This document shows positions 57,425 to 64,000 of a DNA stretch of 64,000 nt, piece after piece. The translations under genes were made by a program, and so were the position numbers. The stretch covers positions 310,001 to 374,000 of the forward strand of contig NZ_WLYS01000001.1 of the NCBI RefSeq assembly GCF_011316935.1. Reading direction: 5' to 3'. The notes under the pieces are model-generated. The model ran no database searches and was not told the origin of the DNA. It was given only the letters and a program-made list of their open reading frames with translations. Origin of the DNA: Sphingobacterium chungjuense. Its GTDB lineage: Bacteria; Bacteroidota; Bacteroidia; Sphingobacteriales; Sphingobacteriaceae. Within the stretch, counting starts at the first letter, position 1. Every line of letters starts with the position of its first letter.

Positions 57425-58036
57425 TTATCCTTTTGCTGCTGCGTATCTTTTTGCGACAGCATCCCAGTTCACTACCTCGAAGATAGCTTCTAAGTATGCT
57501 GGGCGCTTGTTTTGATATTTTAAGTAGTAAGCGTGCTCCCATACATCGATACCGAAGATAGGCGTACCTTTTACTTCTGCCACGTCCATTAAGGGGTTAT
57601 CTTGGTTTGGTGTAGAAGTTACTGCCAATTCCCCATCTTGACCAACGATTAACCAAGACCAACCTGAACCAAAGCGCGTAGCGCCTGCTTCTTGCAATTT
57701 CTTTTTTAAGTCAGCGAATGAACCAAATACTTCATTGATCGCTTCTGCCAACTCACCAGTAGGTTCGCCACCAGCATTCGGGCCTAGTACAGACCAGAAT
57801 AAATCGTGATTAAAGTGGCCACCGCCGTTGTTGCGTACGGCAGCAGGATATTTGCTGATGTTTTTGATCAAATCTTCCAAAGATGCGCCAGCACCATCTG
57901 TGTCTGCGATAGCTTTATTCAAGTTATCCACGTATGCTTGATGATGACGATCGTGATGGATTTCCATCGTATCTTTATCAATGTGTGGTTCTAATGCGTC
58001 ATTAGCGTATGGTAACGCTGCTAATTCGAATGCCAT
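57425..58036 (-). CDS. sod: Superoxide dismutase, Fe/Mn family
   Basis: A 203-residue cytosolic SOD converting superoxide to H2O2 and O2. Metal ligands are in [12 protein letters not shown] (His27), [11 protein letters not shown] (His77), and [11 protein letters not shown] (Asp and His near 162 and 166). Metal choice (Fe or Mn) cannot be fixed from sequence alone, but GSGWSWLIV and the preceding residues are of the type seen in both. No signal peptide. It is a single gene, with a well-placed terminator. Confidence 0.95.
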   Translation of the reverse strand: MAFELAALPYANDALEPHIDKDTMEIHHDRHHQAYVDNLNKAIADTDGAGASLEDLIKNISKYPAAVRNNGGGHFNHDLFWSVLGPNAGGEPTGELAEAINEVFGSFADLKKKLQEAGATRFGSGWSWLIVGQDGELAVTSTPNQDNPLMDVAEVKGTPIFGIDVWEHAYYLKYQNKRPAYLEAIFEVVNWDAVAKRYAAAKG

Positions 58037-58136
58037 AATTATATAATTTTAGTATAAACCAATGCTGCTTATGCTGCGTTACGAAGATAACAAATGTTTG
58101 GTTTTTATGTTTGAAAACATCATTTTCTCCGACCTA

Positions 58137-58607
58137 TTATCTTCTTTTATTACGAAAAAATGATTGTATCAACTCACTGCAAGCGGATTCTAAAACACCT
58201 CCTATGATTTCTGTCTTTGGATGAATAATGCGATCATGAAAAGCGCTATAACCGCGCTTATCGTCTTTTGCACCATACACGACGCGATCTATTTGTGCCC
58301 AATAAGCTGCTCCAGCACACATCACGCAGGGCTCGATCGTGACGTACAACGTACAACCTTTTAGATATTTGCCACCCAAATGATTGGCAGCGGCGGTAAA
58401 TGCTTGCATCTCGGCATGTGCAGTAACATCATTTAGGCGCTCTGTCAAGTTATAGCCTTTAGCAATGATCTGCCCATTGGCAACGATCACCGCTCCAATT
58501 GGAATCTCATCCTCGTCGTATGCCTTCTTCGCCAAGCGCAACGCTTCACGCATAAATAGTTCATCCACCGAACCTGAAGTTTCGGCCTCGTCACTAAAAT
58601 ATCTCAT
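58137..58607 (-). CDS. tadA: tRNA adenosine(34) deaminase TadA / nucleoside deaminase
   Basis: A 156-residue zinc deaminase. The Zn ligands and proton shuttle are in H64-A-E66 and P93-C94-V-M-C97 (IEPCVMCAGAAYWAQ). It probably makes inosine at the wobble position of tRNA-Arg(ACG); related guanine or cytosine deaminases are an alternative, although the C-terminal ELIQSFFRNKR is TadA-like. It is in one operon with the tRNA-binding CsaA-like gene (21 bases). Confidence 0.88.
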   Translation of the reverse strand: MRYFSDEAETSGSVDELFMREALRLAKKAYDEDEIPIGAVIVANGQIIAKGYNLTERLNDVTAHAEMQAFTAAANHLGGKYLKGCTLYVTIEPCVMCAGAAYWAQIDRVVYGAKDDKRGYSAFHDRIIHPKTEIIGGVLESACSELIQSFFRNKRR

Positions 58608-58628
58608 CTACTCTTCTTTTCGACTTAT

Positions 58629-58967
58629 CTAACTTAATCTTGTTCCGTTCGGAACGGCCTTATCCACCGCTGTCAACACAATATCGCCATTCGCATCTGC
58701 GAAACCAGTCACCAGGCACTCAGAAAAGAAATTAGCAATCTGCTTTCGTGGGAAGTTCACGACAGCAACAATTTGCCTTCCGATCAAATCCTCCCGTGTA
58801 TAATGGGCAGTAATTTGCGCACTAGATTTACGAAGACCTATTTCCGCACCAAAATCAATCTGCAATTGATAAGCTGGCTTTTTGGCTTTTGGAAAATCTT
58901 GCGCGTCTATAATGGTTCCGACGCAAAGAATGACTTTTTCAAAGTCTGCCCAAGTAATATCTTCCAT
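58629..58967 (-). CDS. csaA: CsaA-like tRNA-binding domain protein
   Basis: A 112-residue single OB-fold protein of the EMAP/Arc1p/CsaA tRNA-binding family (FEKVILCVGTIIDAQDFPKAK; QLQIDFGAEIGLRKSSAQI; VVAVVNFPRKQIANFFSECL; KAVPNGTRLS). Dimers bind tRNA and, in Bacillus subtilis, act as a secretion chaperone. It sits between a CsbD-like gene (3-base gap) and tadA (21-base gap), linking it to tRNA processing. Confidence 0.88.
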   Translation of the reverse strand: MEDITWADFEKVILCVGTIIDAQDFPKAKKPAYQLQIDFGAEIGLRKSSAQITAHYTREDLIGRQIVAVVNFPRKQIANFFSECLVTGFADANGDIVLTAVDKAVPNGTRLS

Positions 58968-58970
58968 TCC

Positions 58971-59186
58971 TTACAATCTGTTGGTATGAATATCTTGCAA
59001 TTCTTTACCCAACGTAAAGCGCACGTACTCTGCATTGCGACGAATACGCTTAGCCAACCGCTGTACCAATTGCTCTTCCTCGCCCTCCACATAAGCAAGA
59101 TCTTCCTCACTTAATGTGTTGTATTTGCGTGTAATCTTTAATCGAATAACTTTCCAGTCGTCCGCTGATATTTTTAGGCTAGTCAT
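58971..59186 (-). CDS. CsbD-like small protein
   Basis: A 71-residue hydrophilic protein (WKVIRLKITRKYNTLSEEDL; YVEGEEEQLVQRLAKRI) whose order of features, W-x-K then K-x-K-x-x-Y/W-x-x-L-S/T-x-x-D-L, an acidic EGEE and a basic helix, matches CsbD stress-associated proteins. The stretch that in CsbD reads KGKVKQKW is KITRKY here, so the assignment is moderate. It is the first gene of the three-gene unit with csaA and tadA. Confidence 0.65.
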   Translation of the reverse strand: MTSLKISADDWKVIRLKITRKYNTLSEEDLAYVEGEEEQLVQRLAKRIRRNAEYVRFTLGKELQDIHTNRL

Positions 59187-59227
59187 GATTTCTGATTTTT
59201 AGTGGCTTAATTTTTGCTATTCTCTCG

Positions 59228-59235
59228 TATCTTTG
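59228..59235 (+). promoter_or_regulatory. Candidate -7 box for the small outer-membrane protein gene
   Basis: TATCTTTG, an exact TAnnTTTG match, 25 bases before the ATG at 59261. It also lies 40 bases upstream of the divergent CsbD-like start, which has its own unrecognised promoter. Confidence 0.5.
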
Positions 59236-59260
59236 AAAAAGTTAAAATTAAAACAATACT

Positions 59261-59845
59261 ATGAAAAAACGAATACTTACGCTGATCGTTGCGATCACAA
59301 CTATCTTTTCTGCACAAGCTCAGCTTTTCCCATCTGTTGATGTAGGATTGAAAGCAGGTGCGAACTTTACAAGCCTTCGTTCAAACGGAAATTATTTTGA
59401 TTCTAGCACTAAAGCAGGTTTCTTGGCAGGTGCATGGGCACGTGTCGGCGTCTTAGGCCTTCATCTTCAGCCTGAGGTCTATTATTCCATGAAAAACACC
59501 ACCGTTACGGCGGAGGGTCAATCTCAGGAACTACGCTTTTCGACGATTGATGTTCCAGTTTTGCTAGGTACTAAAATCGGTCTTGGCCCTGTAGGAGCAC
59601 GTATTCAGGCCGGCCCTATCTTTTCGTTTATATTTGATAAAGATAATTTTAACAGACCGAATGCGAGTCAAAGCACAAACTTCCGTGACAACTTTGCAGC
59701 GATCGCATTTGGAGCTGGAGTAGATATTTCTAAGCTTTCATTGGATTTACGTTATGAGCATGGTCTGGGCGATTTAAATCGTGGAGCCGGTGATAGACAA
59801 CGCCTTAATTTGTGGACTTTGGCACTTGGATTCAATTTATTGTAA
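59261..59845 (+). CDS. Small outer-membrane beta-barrel protein (PorT-like)
   Basis: A 194-residue protein with a signal peptide (about 1-20, ending FSAQAQ) and an eight-strand type outer-membrane barrel (VDVGLKAGANFTSLRSNG; AWARVGVLGLHLQPEVYYS; LGPVGARIQAGPIFSFIF; LSLDLRYEHGLGDLN; ending NLWTLALGFNLL). It belongs to the 'porin family / outer membrane beta-barrel' group, with loose relation to PorT of the T9SS. The role is unknown. The final hydrophobic residue pair is typical of barrel C-termini. Confidence 0.75.
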   Translation: MKKRILTLIVAITTIFSAQAQLFPSVDVGLKAGANFTSLRSNGNYFDSSTKAGFLAGAWARVGVLGLHLQPEVYYSMKNTTVTAEGQSQELRFSTIDVPVLLGTKIGLGPVGARIQAGPIFSFIFDKDNFNRPNASQSTNFRDNFAAIAFGAGVDISKLSLDLRYEHGLGDLNRGAGDRQRLNLWTLALGFNLL

Positions 59846-59894
59846 GCGCACAAATCCTTAATGGCACATTTAGCGCCATTTTTAATATAAAAAA

Positions 59895-59933
59895 AATAGG
59901 GCTACCGAAATTCGGTTAGCCCTATTTTTTTAG
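59895..59933 (+). terminator. Rho-independent terminator after the barrel gene
   Basis: AATAGGGCTACCGA (from 59895) pairs with TCGGTTAGCCCTATT (to 59925) with one bulged base, and then a run of T to about 59931. It starts 50 bases after the stop. Confidence 0.85.
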
Positions 59934-59991
59934 AACAATTCTAAATTGCCCTTTTTAATCGCATCCACGGGACTTATTGTTGTTTATATGA

Positions 59992-59999
59992 TAAATTTG
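59992..59999 (+). promoter_or_regulatory. Candidate -7 box for sdhCAB
   Basis: TAAATTTG, an exact TAnnTTTG match, ending at the in-frame GTG at 59999. The start site would be about 60004, leaving a 25-nucleotide leader before the ATG at 60029. This rules the GTG out as a start for the main transcript. Confidence 0.5.
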
Positions 60000-60028
60000 T
60001 GACTAAATTATATAAATTCAGAAGACTA

Positions 60029-60808
60029 ATGAGTAAATCAAAGCCGGTGTTAACTTCTTCGCTAGGGAAGAAACTCGTGATGAGCTTAACAGGCCTATTC
60101 CTGTGTACATTTTTAATAGTCCATTTGATCGGTAACTTTCAGTTATTCAGCGACGACCTTGGCTATTCATTCAACAACTATGCATACTTCATGACGCACT
60201 TTACACCAATTAAAGTGGTTTCATACTTATTGTATGCATCGATTATCATTCACGCTGTGTACGCGTTGATCTTGACGATCAAAAACAAAGCCGCCCGCCC
60301 GATTCAATACAAAGAAACAGACGGTAAAGCAAACAGTACGTGGAATTCCAGAAATATGGGTATTCTAGGCACGGTATTATTGATCTTCATCGCTACGCAC
60401 ATGCAGAATTTCTGGTTTCAGTACAAATTCGGAACTACGCCTTATGTAGAGTATCATACGAACATCGCTACAGGCGATCGTCAAATTGATCAGTTCGACG
60501 ATGTGCCAGAAACATACACAGGCTACCGCAGTTTTGTAGACAATGGTGTAGAGACCATTCAGTCAAAAGACCTTTACACGCAAGTGGCAGTGACTTTCAA
60601 AAATCCATTACTCGTTTTATTTTATGTAGTGGCCATGGGAGCACTTTCATTCCACTTGATCCACGGTTTTCAGTCTGCATTCCAGACTGTCGGGTTTAAT
60701 CATCGTCGCTACATCGGCGTGATTCGTGCGATTGGCGTTTGGGGATTTGGTGTTATTATTCCGGTTCTGTTCGCTTTAATGCCTTTGTATTTTTACTTTT
60801 TAAAATAA
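60029..60808 (+). CDS. sdhC: Succinate dehydrogenase cytochrome b subunit
   Basis: A 259-residue integral membrane subunit of succinate:quinone oxidoreductase. It is of the single large five-helix type (diheme, as in Bacillus and Bacteroidota) with no SdhD; helices lie at about 20-38, 60-80, 105-125, 190-212 and 230-258. Axial-histidine candidates are in FLIVHLIGNFQLF, IIIHAVYAL, FIATHMQNFW, and LIHGFQSAF. It anchors SdhAB and hands electrons to menaquinone. The start was moved from the GTG at 59999 to the ATG at 60029 because of the promoter box. Confidence 0.92.
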   Translation: MSKSKPVLTSSLGKKLVMSLTGLFLCTFLIVHLIGNFQLFSDDLGYSFNNYAYFMTHFTPIKVVSYLLYASIIIHAVYALILTIKNKAARPIQYKETDGKANSTWNSRNMGILGTVLLIFIATHMQNFWFQYKFGTTPYVEYHTNIATGDRQIDQFDDVPETYTGYRSFVDNGVETIQSKDLYTQVAVTFKNPLLVLFYVVAMGALSFHLIHGFQSAFQTVGFNHRRYIGVIRAIGVWGFGVIIPVLFALMPLYFYFLK

Positions 60809-60862
60809 TGTTATTTACAGATGTTGCTCCGCAGCATCTTTTAAATATATAGATCGTTAACT

Positions 60863-62797
60863 ATGTTAGATTCTAAAGTACCTGCTGGCCCATTAGCCGA
60901 AAAATGGTCCAAACATAAATTCAATATGAAGCTGGTAAACCCAGCCAACAAACGTAAATTCACTATTATCGTAGTGGGTACTGGTTTGGCGGGCGCTTCG
61001 GCAGCTGCTTCTTTAGCAGAACTGGGCTATAATGTCAAAACATTTTGCTACCAAGATTCACCACGTCGTGCGCACTCTATCGCGGCACAAGGTGGTATCA
61101 ATGCGGCGAAAAACTATCAGAATGATGGTGACTCGGTTTATCGTTTATTCTATGACACCATCAAAGGTGGAGATTACCGTGCTCGCGAAGCCAACGTACA
61201 TCGTTTGGCAGAAGTGTCGGTCAACATCATCGATCAATGTGTGGCGCAAGGTGTTCCATTTGCACGTGAATATGGTGGCCTTTTAGATAACCGTTCTTTC
61301 GGTGGTGCTCAGGTATCCCGTACATTCTACGCTCGTGGTCAAACTGGGCAACAATTATTGTTAGGCGCGTACTCTGCGCTTAACCGCCAGATCCAAAAAG
61401 GAAAAGTAACTTCTTACACCCGTCATGAAATGCTTGACTTGGTGAAGATCGATGGACATGCACGTGGTATCGTAACCCGTGATATGATTTCCGGAAAAAT
61501 AGAAACACACGAAGGACATGCGGTATTGTTGTGTACTGGAGGTTATGGAAACGTATTCTTCTTGTCTACCAACGCTATGGGCTGTAATGTGACCGCAGCA
61601 TGGCGCGCACACAAACGTGGTGCGTACTTTGCCAATCCATGTTATACACAGATACACCCAACATGTATTCCAGTAACGGGCGATCACCAATCGAAACTGA
61701 CTTTGATGTCTGAATCATTGCGTAACGATGGACGTGTATGGGTTCCTAAAACAAAAGAAACCGCTGCCAAATTGCGTAAAGGCGAATTGCACCCTGCTGA
61801 CATCAAAGAAGACGAGAGAGATTACTTCTTGGAGCGCAAATATCCTTCTTTCGGTAACTTAGTGCCACGCGATGTGGCTTCTCGTAACGCCAAAGAAGCA
61901 GTAGATGATGAGCGTGGTGTTGGTAAATCTGGTGTCGCGGTATTCTTGGATTTCGCCGATTCGATTGCTCGTTTGGGCGAAGATACCGTACGTGCTAAAT
62001 ATGGTAACTTGTTTGACATGTACCACAAAATCACAGACGAAAACCCGTACAAACAACCGATGCGTATCTATCCAGCAGTTCACTATACTATGGGCGGTAT
62101 TTGGGTAGATTACAACTTGATGACTACCGTACCAGGTTTGTATGCATTGGGAGAATGTAACTTCTCCGATCACGGTGCGAATCGTTTAGGTGCTTCTGCA
62201 CTAATGCAAGGTCTTTCTGATGGGTATTTCGTCATTCCATTCACGGTAGGTGATTACTTAGCTAATCTTGGTTCCTTTGCACCAGTAGATAAAAACCATC
62301 CTGCATTCGAAGAAACGCGTAAAGAAGTAGAAGCTAACGTAAATGCGCTACTTGCCTTGCGCGGTACAAAAACCGTAGATGATATCCACAAAGAGTTGGG
62401 TAAAATCATGTGGGAATACTGTGGTATGGCGCGTACCGCTGAAGGCTTGACGAAAGCAAAAGGCATGATTCAGGAATTGCGTAAAGACTTCTGGCAAAAT
62501 GCGAATGTACTTGGTAACAACGAAGAGCTAAATATGTCTTTGGAGAAAGCTGGCCGTGTAGCCGACTTCTTAGAACTGGGTGAGTTGATGGTAGACGATG
62601 CGTTGAATCGCAACGAGTCTTGTGGTGGTCACTTCCGTTTGGAATCGCAAACAGAAGAAGGCGAGGCATTACGTAATGACGAAGATTATACGTATGTAGC
62701 TGCATGGCAATATACTGCCGACAATCAGCCTGAAGTATTACACAAAGAGGAGCTGATATTCGAGAATGTTAAATTAACCCAAAGAAGTTATAAATAA
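60863..62797 (+). CDS. sdhA: Succinate dehydrogenase flavoprotein subunit
   Basis: A 644-residue cytosol-facing subunit holding covalent FAD and the succinate site. The FAD-binding Rossmann is [20 protein letters not shown]; the FAD-attachment segment is [17 protein letters not shown] (His); the catalytic base region is [18 protein letters not shown] (Arg); [18 protein letters not shown] closes the site. Length and order are normal for the Bacteroidota/Bacillus-type SQR or fumarate reductase. It follows sdhC by 54 bases. Confidence 0.97.
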   Translation: MLDSKVPAGPLAEKWSKHKFNMKLVNPANKRKFTIIVVGTGLAGASAAASLAELGYNVKTFCYQDSPRRAHSIAAQGGINAAKNYQNDGDSVYRLFYDTIKGGDYRAREANVHRLAEVSVNIIDQCVAQGVPFAREYGGLLDNRSFGGAQVSRTFYARGQTGQQLLLGAYSALNRQIQKGKVTSYTRHEMLDLVKIDGHARGIVTRDMISGKIETHEGHAVLLCTGGYGNVFFLSTNAMGCNVTAAWRAHKRGAYFANPCYTQIHPTCIPVTGDHQSKLTLMSESLRNDGRVWVPKTKETAAKLRKGELHPADIKEDERDYFLERKYPSFGNLVPRDVASRNAKEAVDDERGVGKSGVAVFLDFADSIARLGEDTVRAKYGNLFDMYHKITDENPYKQPMRIYPAVHYTMGGIWVDYNLMTTVPGLYALGECNFSDHGANRLGASALMQGLSDGYFVIPFTVGDYLANLGSFAPVDKNHPAFEETRKEVEANVNALLALRGTKTVDDIHKELGKIMWEYCGMARTAEGLTKAKGMIQELRKDFWQNANVLGNNEELNMSLEKAGRVADFLELGELMVDDALNRNESCGGHFRLESQTEEGEALRNDEDYTYVAAWQYTADNQPEVLHKEELIFENVKLTQRSYK

Positions 62798-62801
62798 GAT
62801 C

Positions 62802-62821
62802 CATTGAGCTTCGGCTCAATG
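62802..62821 (+). promoter_or_regulatory. UUCG-capped hairpin between sdhA and sdhB
   Basis: CATTGAGC-TTCG-GCTCAATG, a perfect 8-base stem with the extra-stable UUCG tetraloop, four bases after the sdhA stop and 20 before the sdhB ATG. With no U-run, it is more likely an mRNA-stabilising or processing element than a terminator. Confidence 0.6.
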
Positions 62822-62841
62822 TGTTACTCTATATAGAAGTT

Positions 62842-63615
62842 ATGAGTGGACAGATGAATTTAACGCTAAAAGTTTGGCGTCAAACAAATATAAAAGACAA
62901 AGGGCAATTTGTCACTTATCAAGCGAATGATATCGCCGATGACATGTCTTTCTTAGAGATGTTGGATATCGTAAATGATGACCTTACTCGTAAAGGGGAA
63001 GATCCTATTTATTTCGATCACGATTGTCGGGAAGGTATTTGTGGAATGTGTTCTTTGGTGATCAATGGTCGCCCGCACGGACCAGAATATGGCACGACAA
63101 CCTGTCAATTACACATGCGTTCTTTCCACGATGGACAGACTATCGTCATCGAACCTTGGAGAGCTGCCGCTTTCCCTGTGTTGAAAGATTTGGCGGTAGA
63201 TCGTACCTCTTTTGAGCGTATTCAACAAGCAGGTGGTTACGTAAACGTAAACACTGGAGGTGTACCAGATGCGAACTCGATTCCAATCCCTAAGCGTATT
63301 GCTGATGAGGCTTTTGAATCTGCAACCTGTATTGGCTGTGGTGCTTGTGTAGCGGCTTGTAAAAATGCTTCTGCGATGCTATTCGTATCAGCAAAGATCT
63401 CTCAATTTGCCTTGTTGCCACAAGGACAAACAGAGCGTTACGAGCGTGCACAAAGTATGGTAGATCAAATGGACGCCGAAGGTTTTGGTAACTGTACCAA
63501 TACGGGTGCTTGTGAAGCAGAATGTCCAGTGGGCATCAAGATGACGAACATTGCGCGTATGAACAGAGAATACTTCACGGCAAAATTGTTCCGCGAAGAA
63601 GACGTACACAACTAG
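62842..63615 (+). CDS. sdhB: Succinate dehydrogenase iron-sulfur subunit
   Basis: A 257-residue subunit passing electrons from SdhA's FAD to the membrane haem and quinone. [2Fe-2S] ligands are in [14 protein letters not shown], with a fourth Cys in GTTTCQLH; [4Fe-4S] ligands are in [15 protein letters not shown]; the [3Fe-4S] site and remaining ligands are in [18 protein letters not shown]. The ATG at 62842 ([14 protein letters not shown]) is preferred to the GTG at 62821, which lies inside the hairpin. It ends the operon, before the terminator at 63638. Confidence 0.96.
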   Translation: MSGQMNLTLKVWRQTNIKDKGQFVTYQANDIADDMSFLEMLDIVNDDLTRKGEDPIYFDHDCREGICGMCSLVINGRPHGPEYGTTTCQLHMRSFHDGQTIVIEPWRAAAFPVLKDLAVDRTSFERIQQAGGYVNVNTGGVPDANSIPIPKRIADEAFESATCIGCGACVAACKNASAMLFVSAKISQFALLPQGQTERYERAQSMVDQMDAEGFGNCTNTGACEAECPVGIKMTNIARMNREYFTAKLFREEDVHN

Positions 63616-63637
63616 TCTTTGTTTAAATACTACAAAG

Positions 63638-63671
63638 AGTCCGCGCTATTCAAATAGGGCGGACTTTTTTG
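63638..63671 (+). terminator. Rho-independent terminator of sdhCAB
   Basis: AGTCCGC (63638-63644) and GCGGACT (63659-63665) close a longer stem with one mispair and a TCAA loop, followed by a T-run to about 63670. Confidence 0.85.
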
Positions 63672-63702
63672 TTTATATTTATCGATCTTAACAATCTTTT
63701 GC

Positions 63703-64000
63703 ATGGGAAATAGAGTGCTTCTTCTGTTGTCAATAGTCATGTTTTTGCTTTTTGCAACGGCACTGATCATACACAATACGATCACAGAAGCAGATATGCT
63801 AACAATCAATACCGAAACTGTTTCCAAGAATATTCACAGAAAAGAGAAGGTTGTCGAAAACTTGTTTACTGATTCGTTAGCACTAAAAACATTCTCTAAC
63901 GTCGAACGGTATCCTACCCAAGCATTAGAATTAACAAAAAACCTATCGGACGATGAAAACCTGATATATTTTTATGTCTATAAGAATAACAATCCTATAT
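63703..64000 (+). CDS. Start of a membrane protein cut by the window edge (possibly a sensor kinase)
   Basis: An open frame from the ATG at 63703 through the window end (99 codons, no stop). It begins with a basic residue and a hydrophobic helix (VLLLLSIVMFLLFATALII, about 5-23), followed by a hydrophilic, probably periplasmic, region (HNTITEADMLTINTETVSKN, then KTFSNVERYPTQALELTKN). A single N-terminal helix followed by an extracytoplasmic region is common in sensor histidine kinases, but no kinase domain is visible in the window, so the class is uncertain. Confidence 0.55.
   Translation, partial: MGNRVLLLLSIVMFLLFATALIIHNTITEADMLTINTETVSKNIHRKEKVVENLFTDSLALKTFSNVERYPTQALELTKNLSDDENLIYFYVYKNNNPI

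Noticed and set aside
59999..60028. GTG start giving ten extra residues on SdhC
   Set aside because: It lies in the -7 promoter box; the ATG at 60029 fits the family N-terminus.
62821..62841. GTG start for SdhB
   Set aside because: The GTG is inside the UUCG hairpin; the ATG at 62842 leads directly into the family sequence.
1..64000. CRISPR array, prophage, transposase, integrase, restriction or toxin-antitoxin genes
   Set aside because: No repeated spacer pattern, recombinase or phage structural protein was seen; all larger frames are assigned to core or surface functions.
1..64000. tRNA or rRNA genes
   Set aside because: No cloverleaf with a TTCGA-type loop or rRNA sequence was recognised in the intergenic regions. 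A covariance-model search would settle it.

Overview
The window is a stretch of ordinary chromosome from a Bacteroidota bacterium, most likely a Sphingobacteriaceae relative (Sphingobacterium/Pedobacter-like). The reasons are: TAnnTTTG-type promoter -7 boxes instead of E. coli-like ones, almost no Shine-Dalgarno sequences, a protein ending in a type IX secretion (T9SS) sorting domain, a SusC/TonB-type beta-barrel receptor with a carboxypeptidase-regulatory-like N-domain, lipoproteins with short Bacteroidota lipoboxes, and the trihaem-free SdhCAB type with a single five-helix cytochrome b subunit. The genus is inference; no 16S rRNA or tRNA gene was recognised.

Layout. 0.1-5.2 kb: a divergent DAACS-family symporter, then ccmE-ccmF and a Rossmann/DUF2520 gene (cytochrome c maturation). 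5.4-11.1 kb: a membrane-anchored FMN glutamate-synthase-like protein, a small basic membrane protein, an omega-amidase, a polyprenyl diphosphate synthase, a glycosyltransferase and a SufT/MIP18-like Fe-S factor. 11.2-18.8 kb (minus strand): uvrC with the class A penicillin-binding protein gene, a tiny T9SS-sorted protein, an amino acid permease and an AcpH-like protein. 19-24.5 kb: tyrS, a DUF4397 lipoprotein, ftsK and lolA. 24.5-31 kb: a hexuronate catabolism locus (LacI regulator, ExuT-like transporter, UxuA, SDR-type fructuronate reductase, KdgK, KdgA) arranged as two divergent operons around a near-perfect LacI-family operator.

31-41.7 kb: the rplK-rplA-rplJ-rplL-rpoB-rpoC operon with its own well-formed promoter and without the usual upstream secE-nusG. 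41.8-46.7 kb: an unrecognised lipoprotein, a GH29 fucosidase lipoprotein and hemL. 46.7-47.4 kb: two terminators flanking a tandem pair of 265-bp non-coding repeats. 47.4-50.4 kb: an arginine biosynthesis operon (GNAT, argG, argC) that ends unusually early. 50.9-59.8 kb: an outer-membrane receptor, a small membrane protein, pruA, an AraC regulator, msrA, superoxide dismutase, tadA, a CsaA-like tRNA-binding protein, a CsbD-like protein and a small outer-membrane barrel. 60-63.6 kb: the succinate dehydrogenase operon sdhCAB. The last 300 bases hold the start of a gene cut by the window edge.

I did not see a clear new multi-gene system (no CRISPR, defence island, prophage, integrase or transposase). 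The most unusual signals are: a CcmE with cysteine instead of the haem-binding histidine, a DAACS transporter lacking key cation and substrate residues, the uncoupling of nusG from rplK, the duplicated intergenic element next to a shortened arg operon, and several clean palindromes that look like operators.
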